Shown here piece by piece: positions 8,118-15,202 of a stretch of 16,142 nt of DNA (the first letter of the stretch is position 1; the number at the start of each line of letters is the position of its first letter). Where the stretch lies: NCBI GenBank assembly GCA_025360395.1, contig JANYCH010000002.1, positions 1 to 16,142 of the forward strand. The letters are read 5' to 3'. The DNA comes from Cytophagales bacterium (GTDB lineage Bacteria > Bacteroidota > Bacteroidia > Cytophagales > UBA9547). Below the pieces are notes generated by a model, which saw only the letters and a list, made by a program, of their open reading frames with translations, did no database searches and was not told the origin of the DNA. The translations under genes and the position numbers were made by a program.

Positions 8118-8855
8118 TTAACTAGTCAAAATAGGACTTGTTCCCATTTTATTAAGACCTTTAATATGTTCAACAAATTCCGGGATCTGATAAGCATTTT
8201 CCACAGAGTATTCACCAACCTTTGTACGTCTTAAAGCAGACATATAAGCTCCAACACCCAGTTTCTTTCCAATATCGCTAACAAGGCTTCTAACATAGGT
8301 TCCTTTAGTACAAGTCATTAAGAATTGAACTTCAGGAAAACTAATTTTTATTTCTAAAATCGATTTAATGTTTACTTCTCTTGATTTTAATTCCACTTCT
8401 TTTCCTTGTCTGGCGAGACTATAAAGTCGTTCTCCATTCACTTTTATAGCAGAAAACATTGGGGGAAATTGTTGCTGCACACCTTCAAAGCTAAGAATTA
8501 CATTCCTCACTTCGCCCTCAGTTAAATGCGATATTAATGTTTCACTGTCAAACTCTGACTCTAAATCATAAGATGGGGTAGTTTTACCAAGCACTAAGTT
8601 TACCAAATATTCCTTTTCAGTGGCCTGGATAAGGTCTATTTGTTTTGTCATTTTACCAGTGCACAATAGAAGCAGGCCAGTAGCCAAAGGATCCAAAGTA
8701 CCTGCATGACCAACTTTTTTAACCTTTATACAACCTCTTATTTTATTGACTACGTCAAAAGAAGTCCAGGTCAATGGCTTATCAAAAAGCAATATTTCCC
8801 CTTCGGCAAAATTAAAATCAGGAAATTGAGACAATGTGTGATATCTTAAATTCAA
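8118..8855 (-). CDS. truB: tRNA pseudouridine(55) synthase TruB
   Basis: Isomerises U55 to pseudouridine in the T-loop of tRNAs. The 245-residue protein shows the TruB motifs: 'GEILLFDKPLTWTSFDVVNK' (19-38), 'GHAGTLDPLATGLL' (49-62) with catalytic Asp55, 'QQFPPMFSAIKVNGERLYSLAR' in the middle, and 'CTKGTYVRSLVSDIG' near residue 185. No ATG exists between the upstream in-frame TAA (8862-8864) and the conserved N-terminus. The start is therefore probably TTG at 8855, with a second TTG at 8834 as the alternative. It lies 38 nt after birA and 1 nt before ribF. Confidence 0.94.
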   Translation of the reverse strand: MNLRYHTLSQFPDFNFAEGEILLFDKPLTWTSFDVVNKIRGCIKVKKVGHAGTLDPLATGLLLLCTGKMTKQIDLIQATEKEYLVNLVLGKTTPSYDLESEFDSETLISHLTEGEVRNVILSFEGVQQQFPPMFSAIKVNGERLYSLARQGKEVELKSREVNIKSILEIKISFPEVQFLMTCTKGTYVRSLVSDIGKKLGVGAYMSALRRTKVGEYSVENAYQIPEFVEHIKGLNKMGTSPILTS

Positions 8856-8893
8856 ATTTACTTAGAGTAGATGGTAAACCAAAATCCGTGCAC

Positions 8894-9652
8894 CTATCTC
8901 ATAAATTCTACCTCTTTTATGCTAAAACTACATAAATCTGTTTCTGTTTCAATTACAAGCTTACCATTTTCATCAATGCCCTTGATAATACCCATAAATA
9001 CTCTTCCAGCTGATCTAAATGCAGAAGGTTTACCAAAAAGATAGAGATTTTTATAATAATCTGATTTCAATTGGTCAAATTCTCTTTGTTTTAACTTTAA
9101 AATTCTATCATTAATGATAAGTGAAAGTTTTTCAAGCATTTCTTCAATGATATAATGACTTTTGCTGATATTATACAGCGAATCGGCATTTGGGTGGTTA
9201 AAGTGCCTTTGATTCACATTAAGTCCTATTCCAACTATAACGTTATTAATTTGTGCTTCTTTAATGTGAGGTTCTATCAATATACCAGCAACTTTCTTTC
9301 CATTAATATAAATATCATTAGGCCATTTTATCTCAGCCTCAAATCCTGAAATCTTTAAAAAATCAATTATCCCCAATGAAACAGCAATATTTAAACAAAA
9401 TACCTCCGACAATAGTATTCCAGGTAATTTATATACTGTTGAAAATGTAAGGTTTTGGCTCGGTTCGGATTCCCAGGAATTTCCTATCTGGCCCCTGCCC
9501 TTCGTTTGTTCATATGTACTAACTGTCCAACCGTCTAGAAAATCATTTTTTGAAACCCATTCCTTTGCATAACTATTAGTTGAATGACAAGTTGACAGCC
9601 AAATGGTATTATTTGTCTGCGATTTACTTAATTGGCTTACTTTATTGTTCAA
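8894..9652 (-). CDS. birA: Biotin--[acetyl-CoA-carboxylase] ligase (BirA, no HTH)
   Basis: Attaches biotin to the carrier subunit of acetyl-CoA carboxylase and other biotin enzymes, via biotinyl-AMP. Motifs, numbered from TTG 9652, are 'STCHSTNSYA' (20-29), the biotinyl-AMP loop 'GRGQIGNSW' (52-60), 'KWPNDIY' (109-115), 'KKVAGILIE' (119-127) with the substrate-binding Lys, and 'GIGLNVN' (141-147). There is no N-terminal helix-turn-helix, so this is the monofunctional enzyme, not the E. coli-type repressor. The frame contains no ATG upstream of the conserved core. TTG codons at 9652, 9676 and 9691 are the only candidates. I prefer 9652, which leaves a typical short leader and sits behind an A-rich stretch. 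It is the first gene of the minus-strand run and is divergent from rsfS. Confidence 0.92.
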   Translation of the reverse strand: MNNKVSQLSKSQTNNTIWLSTCHSTNSYAKEWVSKNDFLDGWTVSTYEQTKGRGQIGNSWESEPSQNLTFSTVYKLPGILLSEVFCLNIAVSLGIIDFLKISGFEAEIKWPNDIYINGKKVAGILIEPHIKEAQINNVIVGIGLNVNQRHFNHPNADSLYNISKSHYIIEEMLEKLSLIINDRILKLKQREFDQLKSDYYKNLYLFGKPSAFRSAGRVFMGIIKGIDENGKLVIETETDLCSFSIKEVEFMR

Positions 9653-9751
9653 TATTTTTACTTTTGTAGAAATCAATAAGAAAGATAGCAATAATAGCTA
9701 CTGGCATTATTTTAGCTATTTGATGCATACCTATTACAAGTATATTTATTA
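9653..9751. promoter_or_regulatory. Divergent birA / rsfS promoter region
   Basis: This 99-nt AT-rich gap separates two divergent transcription units. On the plus strand, TACTTTTG at 9659-9666 matches the Bacteroidota -7 motif TAnnTTTG exactly. It would give rsfS a leader of about 80 nt, but no TTG sits at the usual -33 spacing. On the minus strand, TATCTTTC (9687 down to 9680) differs from the motif by one base and could serve birA. An 8-bp inverted repeat, AATAGCTA (9693-9700) and TAGCTATT (9713-9720), with a 12-nt spacer could be an operator or chance. The BirA here lacks a DNA-binding domain, so it is unlikely to bind it. Confidence 0.35.
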
Positions 9752-10126
9752 ATGGCCAAAAGGACAAGACACTTAACAGACGCTGAACAACTTTGCGATA
9801 ATATTGTTCTTGGTATGACCGAGAAGAAAGGTGAAGAAATAGCAATAATAGATTTAAGGGAAATTAAGAACGCGATTGCTGACTTCTTTGTTATATGTAC
9901 CGGAACTTCAGATCCTCATACAGATGCTCTAGCCTCTAATGTGGAAAAACAAGTACACCTTAATCTGCAACAAGATCCGTTTAAAAAAGAAGGTTTTGAA
10001 AACAAAGAATGGATTTTACTAGATTATATAGACGTAGTTGTCCATGTTTTTAGAGCAGACAAAAGAAATTTTTATTCTCTGGAAAAACTTTGGGGAGATG
10101 CACCAATTAAATACGTTACAGAATAA
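9752..10126 (+). CDS. rsfS: Ribosome silencing factor RsfS
   Basis: Binds protein uL14 on the large ribosomal subunit and blocks subunit joining when nutrients are scarce. The 124-residue protein has the RsfS/Iojap pattern: 'MTEKKGEEIAIIDLREIKNA', 'IADFFVICTGTSDPHTDALA', 'KEGFENKEWILLDYIDVVVH' and 'YSLEKLWGDAP' near the end. The start is an ATG opening MAKRTRHL. The gene is divergent from birA and lies 14 nt upstream of ftsH, so the two are probably co-transcribed; birA/rsfS/ftsH is a familiar Bacteroidota order. Confidence 0.94.
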   Translation: MAKRTRHLTDAEQLCDNIVLGMTEKKGEEIAIIDLREIKNAIADFFVICTGTSDPHTDALASNVEKQVHLNLQQDPFKKEGFENKEWILLDYIDVVVHVFRADKRNFYSLEKLWGDAPIKYVTE

Positions 10127-10140
10127 AGTATTAACAAACC

Positions 10141-12168
10141 ATGGCCGATATTAAAAAATCTAATACACCTAATAAAAAAGGAAAACTAACACCTAGTCTT
10201 CCACCTAATGGTAACTATCAAATGTATCTCATTGGTGGGCTCATTGCTATGGTATTGGTAATCACCTATCTCAACAAAAGTGTTTCTGCTATTGAAACCA
10301 ATTCTATCAAATTTGAAAACATGGTCATGAGCCATGATGTAGAGAAGGTAATTATAGTAAATGATAAAATCGTTGAGATCTTTTTAAAGAAAGACGCTTT
10401 AGAGAATAGGAAATATAAAGATGAATTGACAACCAGAGGACCACTACCTGTAGATCAAGGACCGCACTTCAGGTTAGAAATTTTTTCCGGTGAAGACTTT
10501 AAAAAAGACATAGAAGCCTTAAATAAAAGATTACCCTCCGATCAGAAAGTTCCATATACCATTGAGAATCGAGTTGATTTCAACAATTGGTTTTTTTCAT
10601 GGGGAATGTTCCTTTTGTTGATTTTCGGATTTTTCTATTTTATGAGAAGAATGGCCAGTGGTGGTGGGGCAGGTCCATTATTTAATATTGGAAAATCCCG
10701 AGCTGCATTATTTGACTCTGAAAGCAAAGTAAAAATTACCTTTGCTGATGTTGCAGGATTAGACGAAGCTAAAGAAGAGCTTAAAGAAATTGTAGATTTC
10801 TTAAAAAACCCTGAAAAATTTACTAATCTGGGTGGGAAAATCCCAAAAGGTGCACTTTTAGTTGGTGGCCCGGGTACAGGCAAAACCCTTTTGGCAAAAG
10901 CTGTAGCCGGAGAAGCAGCAGTTCCCTTCTTCTCTTTATCAGGTTCCGATTTTGTTGAAATGTTTGTTGGGGTCGGTGCTGCTAGGGTAAGAGATTTATT
11001 CCGCCAAGCCAAAGAAAAAGCTCCATGTATCATATTTATTGATGAAATCGATGCAGTCGGCCGTATGCGTGGAAGAGGTGCTATGCCCGGCGCAAATGAC
11101 GAACGTGAGAATACACTTAATTCACTTTTAGTTGAAATGGATGGATTTGGTACTGACAGTGGGGTTATTATTCTTGCTGCAACCAACAGACCCGATGTTC
11201 TTGATTCAGCTTTAATGCGCCCAGGACGCTTTGACAGACAAATTTCTATAGATAAGCCAGATATGGTAGGCCGTGAGCAAATATTTAATGTTCATTTAAA
11301 ACCACTTAAACTTGGTCAGGACATTGATCCTAAAAAATTATCTGCGCAAACTCCTGGCTTTGCAGGTGCAGAAATAGCTAACGTTTGTAATGAAGCAGCT
11401 TTAATCGCTGCCAGAAAGAACAAGGCTGCAATAGATATGATTGATTTTCAAGATGCAATTGATAGAGTTATTGGAGGTCTAGAGAAAAAAAATAAACTAA
11501 TTCTTCCTGAAGAAAAGAAAATAGTGGCTTATCATGAGGCTGGCCATGCGGTATCAGGCTGGTTTTTAGAGCATGCCGATCCATTAGTTAAGGTAAGTAT
11601 TGTTCCGCGTGGAGTTGCTGCTTTAGGATATGCACAATACCTTCCTAAAGAACAATTTCTTTATACTGAAGAGCAACTATTAGATGAAATGTGTATGACC
11701 TTGGGTGGCCGTGCTGCTGAAGACCTTGTTTTTGGAAAAGTTTCAACGGGTGCACTTAGCGATTTGGAAAGAATTACTAAAATGGCTTATGGAATGGTAA
11801 CAATTTATGGTATGAATGAAAAAATCGGAAATATTTCCTTTTATGATTCAAAACAACAATCTGATTATGCATTTACAAAACCATATTCTGAAGATACTTC
11901 TAAAATTATTGATCAAGAAGTAAAAATCTTGGTTGATAAAGCTTATCAGAGAAGTAAAAAATTATTATCTGATAAAAAGAATGAACTAGAAATTGTTGCA
12001 CAGGAACTTCTTAAAAGGGAGATTATATTCCAGGCGGACCTTGTAAAGCTAATAGGTAAAAGACCTTTTGACAAAGAAACAACCTATCAATCCTATATGA
12101 ATGGTCCAAGCGAAAGTACGCCACCTATTTTGCCTGCCCCACCAGACCCAAGTAATGTAGTATCATAA
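10141..12168 (+). CDS. ftsH: ATP-dependent zinc metalloprotease FtsH
   Basis: Hexameric inner-membrane AAA+ protease that removes misfolded membrane proteins and selected regulators. Domain order in the 675-residue protein: cytoplasmic N-tail, TM1 at about 27-45, periplasmic domain about 46-149, TM2 at about 151-168, AAA+ domain and M41 peptidase. Walker A is at 242-249 (GGPGTGKT, where most FtsH proteins have GPPGTGKT), Walker B 'IIFIDEID' at 297-304, and the second region of homology 'ATNRPDVLD' from 347 with 'RPGRFDR' at 360-366 including the arginine finger. The zinc site HEAGH is at 465-469, with Asp541 in 'GALSDLERIT' as the probable third ligand. The C-terminus ends in a Pro-rich tail. 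rsfS lies 14 nt upstream and an lpxH-like gene 16 nt downstream. Confidence 0.97.
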   Translation: MADIKKSNTPNKKGKLTPSLPPNGNYQMYLIGGLIAMVLVITYLNKSVSAIETNSIKFENMVMSHDVEKVIIVNDKIVEIFLKKDALENRKYKDELTTRGPLPVDQGPHFRLEIFSGEDFKKDIEALNKRLPSDQKVPYTIENRVDFNNWFFSWGMFLLLIFGFFYFMRRMASGGGAGPLFNIGKSRAALFDSESKVKITFADVAGLDEAKEELKEIVDFLKNPEKFTNLGGKIPKGALLVGGPGTGKTLLAKAVAGEAAVPFFSLSGSDFVEMFVGVGAARVRDLFRQAKEKAPCIIFIDEIDAVGRMRGRGAMPGANDERENTLNSLLVEMDGFGTDSGVIILAATNRPDVLDSALMRPGRFDRQISIDKPDMVGREQIFNVHLKPLKLGQDIDPKKLSAQTPGFAGAEIANVCNEAALIAARKNKAAIDMIDFQDAIDRVIGGLEKKNKLILPEEKKIVAYHEAGHAVSGWFLEHADPLVKVSIVPRGVAALGYAQYLPKEQFLYTEEQLLDEMCMTLGGRAAEDLVFGKVSTGALSDLERITKMAYGMVTIYGMNEKIGNISFYDSKQQSDYAFTKPYSEDTSKIIDQEVKILVDKAYQRSKKLLSDKKNELEIVAQELLKREIIFQADLVKLIGKRPFDKETTYQSYMNGPSESTPPILPAPPDPSNVVS

Positions 12169-12184
12169 CCATCAATTTCCAATT

Positions 12185-12940
12185 TTGAAAATAGAACTAA
12201 ACGGAGGCGAAAAAATATATTTCGCCTCCGATTTTCATTTAGGCACTCCTACTTATGGATCTTCTCTTCAAAGAGAAAAAAAAATAGTTGCATGGCTCGA
12301 TCAGATATCCAAAGATGCAAAAGCTATTTTTCTTTTAGGTGATCAATTTGATTTCTGGTTTGAATACAAATTTATGGTTCCTAAAGGCTTTGTAAGGTTT
12401 ATAGGAAAGCTGGCAGAACTCAAGGACAAAAACATCCAAGTATATATGTTTACAGGAAACCATGATATGTGGATGTTTGATTATTTTCCGAAGGAATTGG
12501 GAATACCTGTAATAAGGCAAAATACATTACTGGAAGTTTCAGGAAAGCGGTTCCTGATTGGGCATGGTGATGGATTAGGTCCCGGAGATTTGAAATACAA
12601 ATTTTTAAAGTTTTTTTTCAATAGCAAATTTTGTCAACGGATGTTTGCTTTTGTACATCCATGGATTGGGTTTACAATAGGCATAAACTGGTCCAAATCC
12701 AGCAGGCTTACTAATATATTGAATGACGAAAAATTTTTAGGAGAAAAAGAAAGAATATGGATTTATACAAAGGAAGTAGAAAGCCAAGAACATCATGATT
12801 ATTATGTCTTTGGGCATAGGCATTTGGTATTAGATTTACCAGTGGGGGAATCTGGCAGGTACATTAATTTAGGAGAATGGGTCACAAGTAGTCATTATGC
12901 ATGCTTTGATGGAAAAGAATTTCAAGTTAAACTTGCCTAA
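12185..12940 (+). CDS. lpxH: LpxH-like UDP-2,3-diacylglucosamine diphosphatase
   Basis: Calcineurin-type metallophosphoesterase, probably the lipid A enzyme that hydrolyses UDP-2,3-diacylglucosamine to lipid X and UMP at the inner membrane. All metal-site motifs are present in the 251-residue protein: 'SDFHLG' (Asp16, His18), 'GDQFDFW' (Asp53), 'GNHD' (91-94), 'GHGDG' (126-130) and 'GHRH' (210-213). The GNHD form, rather than GNRD, and the insertion at 135-175 place it in the LpxH-like group used by Bacteroidota, so substrate assignment is by family, not proven. There is no in-frame ATG; TTG at 12185 is the apparent start, 16 nt after ftsH. A run of nine A residues at 12276-12284 lies inside the gene, but the frame is intact. 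The alternative is another metallophosphoesterase. Confidence 0.78.
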   Translation: MKIELNGGEKIYFASDFHLGTPTYGSSLQREKKIVAWLDQISKDAKAIFLLGDQFDFWFEYKFMVPKGFVRFIGKLAELKDKNIQVYMFTGNHDMWMFDYFPKELGIPVIRQNTLLEVSGKRFLIGHGDGLGPGDLKYKFLKFFFNSKFCQRMFAFVHPWIGFTIGINWSKSSRLTNILNDEKFLGEKERIWIYTKEVESQEHHDYYVFGHRHLVLDLPVGESGRYINLGEWVTSSHYACFDGKEFQVKLA

Positions 12941-12955
12941 TCTGTAAAAAAGAGC

Positions 12956-13004
12956 GCCTGCATTTTTATATTGTCTCTATTATAACCTATTTTTGCAGGC
13001 TTTT
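12956..13004 (+). terminator. Candidate hairpin terminator after lpxH
   Basis: GCCTGCA (12956-12962) and TGCAGGC (12994-13000) are perfect 7-nt inverted repeats separated by 31 AT-rich bases. They are followed by TTTT at 13001-13004. Lying 15 nt after the lpxH stop, they could end the rsfS-ftsH-lpxH transcript. The long loop makes it a weak intrinsic terminator, so confidence is modest. Confidence 0.4.
12988..12995 (+). promoter_or_regulatory. Candidate -7 promoter box for the PpiD-like gene
   Basis: TATTTTTG matches the Bacteroidota -7 consensus TAnnTTTG exactly and lies about 72 nt before the foldase ATG in an AT-rich gap. The only upstream TTG (12971-12973) is 14 nt away, shorter than the usual spacing, so the -33 half is unsupported. 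The box overlaps the right arm of the candidate terminator stem. Confidence 0.3.
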
Positions 13005-13067
13005 GAAAAAAAACAAAAATCAAATTCAAAAAATACATTTTAACAGTTTTTTAAATCGTCAATATAA

Positions 13068-15176
13068 ATGGCACTTCTTGGTAAAATTCGTGAAAAATCT
13101 GGTCTGGCAGTTACAATAATTGCAGTAGGATTATTGCTTTTCATTGTAGGTTCAGATTTAATGCAGACCAACTCTTTCCTAATGGGGAAAAGTAATACAG
13201 TCATAGGAACTATTGCCGGCAAAGACATTGACTATAAAATATACCAGGAAAAATTAGAAGAAGCAAAATCTAATTATGCCAACCAGACTGGTAAAGTACC
13301 AACAGAATATGAACTCCAAAACATAAACGAGCAGGTTTGGAACCAGTTCATTTTTGAAAAGACTTACTTACCCGAATTCGACAAATTGGGCATGGCCGTT
13401 TCCGAAGAAGAGCATGTTGATATGGTTCAGGGTAAAAATATACATCCCAGCATTAAACAGGTATTTGTTAATCAAGAAACAAAGCAGTTTGATAAATCTT
13501 TGGTTATTAATTATTTAAATAATCTTAACTCTCCTCAAATGGATAAAAACCAAAAAAGGATGTGGGTTAATTTTGAAAATAGCCTTGATCCTGACAGGTT
13601 ACGTTTGAAATACGAGAACCTGATGAAACAATCTGTTTATATTACAAAAGATGAACAAACCCGTCAATATCATTTACAAACAGACAAAGCGAACATCAAA
13701 TTTGTAAACGTTCCTTTCTCAACCATAATTGATTCAACAATTAAAGTAGAAGATAGCCAATTAAAAGAGTATTTAAACAAAAATAAAGATCGATATAAAG
13801 TGGAAGAGTCTGCTTCTATAGATTACGTAACTTTTACGGTTCAACCTTCTATAGCAGACAATCTTTATTTTAATGAAGAAATGGCCGCCCTAAAAAATGA
13901 ATTTAAAAACACAAAAGACGATACTGCTTTTGTTAATATAAATTCTGATAATAGAAATGATATCAGTTTTGTCAATCTCGCAAACCTTCCAGCTAAACTT
14001 ACCCAAACTGTAAGTTCGCCTGTGAAAGACTCTGTGTATGGCCCAATTGAAGACATGGGTTCAATCAAATTATTTAAGGTTTTTGATATTAAACAAGACA
14101 CAGTGTTTTCTTCAAAAGCAAGTCATATTTTATTTAAAGTTGAAAATGGAAATAAAGCTTTGGCACTTAAAAAATGTGATAGCGTTCTTTCTTTAATTAA
14201 AAAAGGGGCTAGTTTCGAAATGATGGCAGCAAGATTTGGAACTGATGGTACTGCCCAGCAAGGTGGAGATTTAGGCTGGTTCAGTGAAGGAAGAATGGTT
14301 AAACAATTCAATGATGCTGTATTTAATTCAGGGAAAGTAGGTTTACTTCCAAAACCGGTTGAAACAGATTTTGGATACCATATAATAAAAGTGACAGCTC
14401 CAAAAACAAAAACGCTTTATGGAATTGCTACCATTACCAGAAATATTGTTCCAAGAGATGAAACCAAAGATTCTGTTTACAATCTTGCTGGAAATTTTCA
14501 GTCAAACCTGAAATCAAGAGAGGACTTTGAGAAAGCAATCGAATCCAATAAATCATTAATGAAAATGTCAGCCGAGAAAATTTCAAAATCCTCTAAGACG
14601 ATCAATAATTTACAAAATGCAGGTGAAATAGTTCGCTGGTCATTTTCTGAAGCCGAAGTTGGTAAAGTATCTCCGGTATTCCAGTTAGATAACACCTTTG
14701 TTGTGGCTGTATTGAAAAAGAAAACTGAAAAAGGAAATGGAAGTATAGATGATTTTAAAGAAGAACTTACTACGAAAGTTAGGAATGAAATAAAAGCAAA
14801 AACCATTAGTGAGAAACTTGCGGGCTTAAATGGTTCCCCAGAAGAATTTGCCAAAAAATATGGTCCTGAAGCAGTAGTAGGGAATGCAAATGACCTTACC
14901 CCTGGGGCGGGCTTTGTAAGCGGTTTAGGTTACGATCCATATCTTGTCGGGAAAATATTTGGAACTAAGGCTGGCCAGCTTTCAAAACCAGTTATTTACG
15001 AAGCAGGTGTTGCCTTAGTAAAAGTAGAATCTTTAGTACCTGCTACAGAAATTGCAGATTATACCCAATACAAAACGCAATTACTTCAGAATCAATCGGG
15101 TAGAACAGAATTCTCTATCAGGGAAAGTTTAAAGGAAGCATCTGATGTTACTGACAACAGATACAAATTCTTTTAG
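13068..15176 (+). CDS. PpiD/SurA-type peptidyl-prolyl isomerase (membrane-anchored foldase)
   Basis: Periplasmic folding factor for exported and outer-membrane proteins, held by one N-terminal membrane anchor. The 702-residue protein opens with the Bacteroidota PpiD-type start 'MALLGKIREKSGL', a membrane segment at about 12-29, and a SurA_N-like helical chaperone region from about 45 to 200 ('IAGKDIDYKIYQEKLEEAK'). A parvulin (PPIC) domain spans about 349-444, with 'SKASHILFKV', 'FGTDGTAQQGGDLGWFSEG' and 'DFGYHIIKVT'. Near 612-657 a second stretch ('GFVSGLGYDPYLVGKIFG', then 'GVALVKVESL') resembles the end of a degenerate parvulin fold. The start is an ATG 127 nt after lpxH, with candidate regulatory elements in between. 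rfbB follows 26 nt downstream with no visible terminator. The choice between the names PpiD and SurA is uncertain; the membrane anchor favours PpiD. Confidence 0.88.
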   Translation: MALLGKIREKSGLAVTIIAVGLLLFIVGSDLMQTNSFLMGKSNTVIGTIAGKDIDYKIYQEKLEEAKSNYANQTGKVPTEYELQNINEQVWNQFIFEKTYLPEFDKLGMAVSEEEHVDMVQGKNIHPSIKQVFVNQETKQFDKSLVINYLNNLNSPQMDKNQKRMWVNFENSLDPDRLRLKYENLMKQSVYITKDEQTRQYHLQTDKANIKFVNVPFSTIIDSTIKVEDSQLKEYLNKNKDRYKVEESASIDYVTFTVQPSIADNLYFNEEMAALKNEFKNTKDDTAFVNINSDNRNDISFVNLANLPAKLTQTVSSPVKDSVYGPIEDMGSIKLFKVFDIKQDTVFSSKASHILFKVENGNKALALKKCDSVLSLIKKGASFEMMAARFGTDGTAQQGGDLGWFSEGRMVKQFNDAVFNSGKVGLLPKPVETDFGYHIIKVTAPKTKTLYGIATITRNIVPRDETKDSVYNLAGNFQSNLKSREDFEKAIESNKSLMKMSAEKISKSSKTINNLQNAGEIVRWSFSEAEVGKVSPVFQLDNTFVVAVLKKKTEKGNGSIDDFKEELTTKVRNEIKAKTISEKLAGLNGSPEEFAKKYGPEAVVGNANDLTPGAGFVSGLGYDPYLVGKIFGTKAGQLSKPVIYEAGVALVKVESLVPATEIADYTQYKTQLLQNQSGRTEFSIRESLKEASDVTDNRYKFF

Positions 15177-15202
15177 GTATAAAGGAATAAGTAAATAACT
15201 AT

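Noticed and set aside
10635..11186. 183-codon antisense open frame inside ftsH
   Set aside because: It lies opposite the most conserved AAA+ part of ftsH, has no recognisable domain, and its composition follows from the codon use of ftsH.
12276..12284. Run of nine A in the lpxH-like gene as a programmed frameshift site
   Set aside because: The zero frame encodes a complete protein with every metal-binding motif, and no alternative-frame product is recognisable. In AT-rich coding DNA such runs are common.
14498..14854. 118-codon antisense open frame inside the PpiD-like gene
   Set aside because: It has a low-complexity translation rich in Ser and Phe, as expected for the complement of Lys/Glu-rich coding sequence, and no family resemblance.
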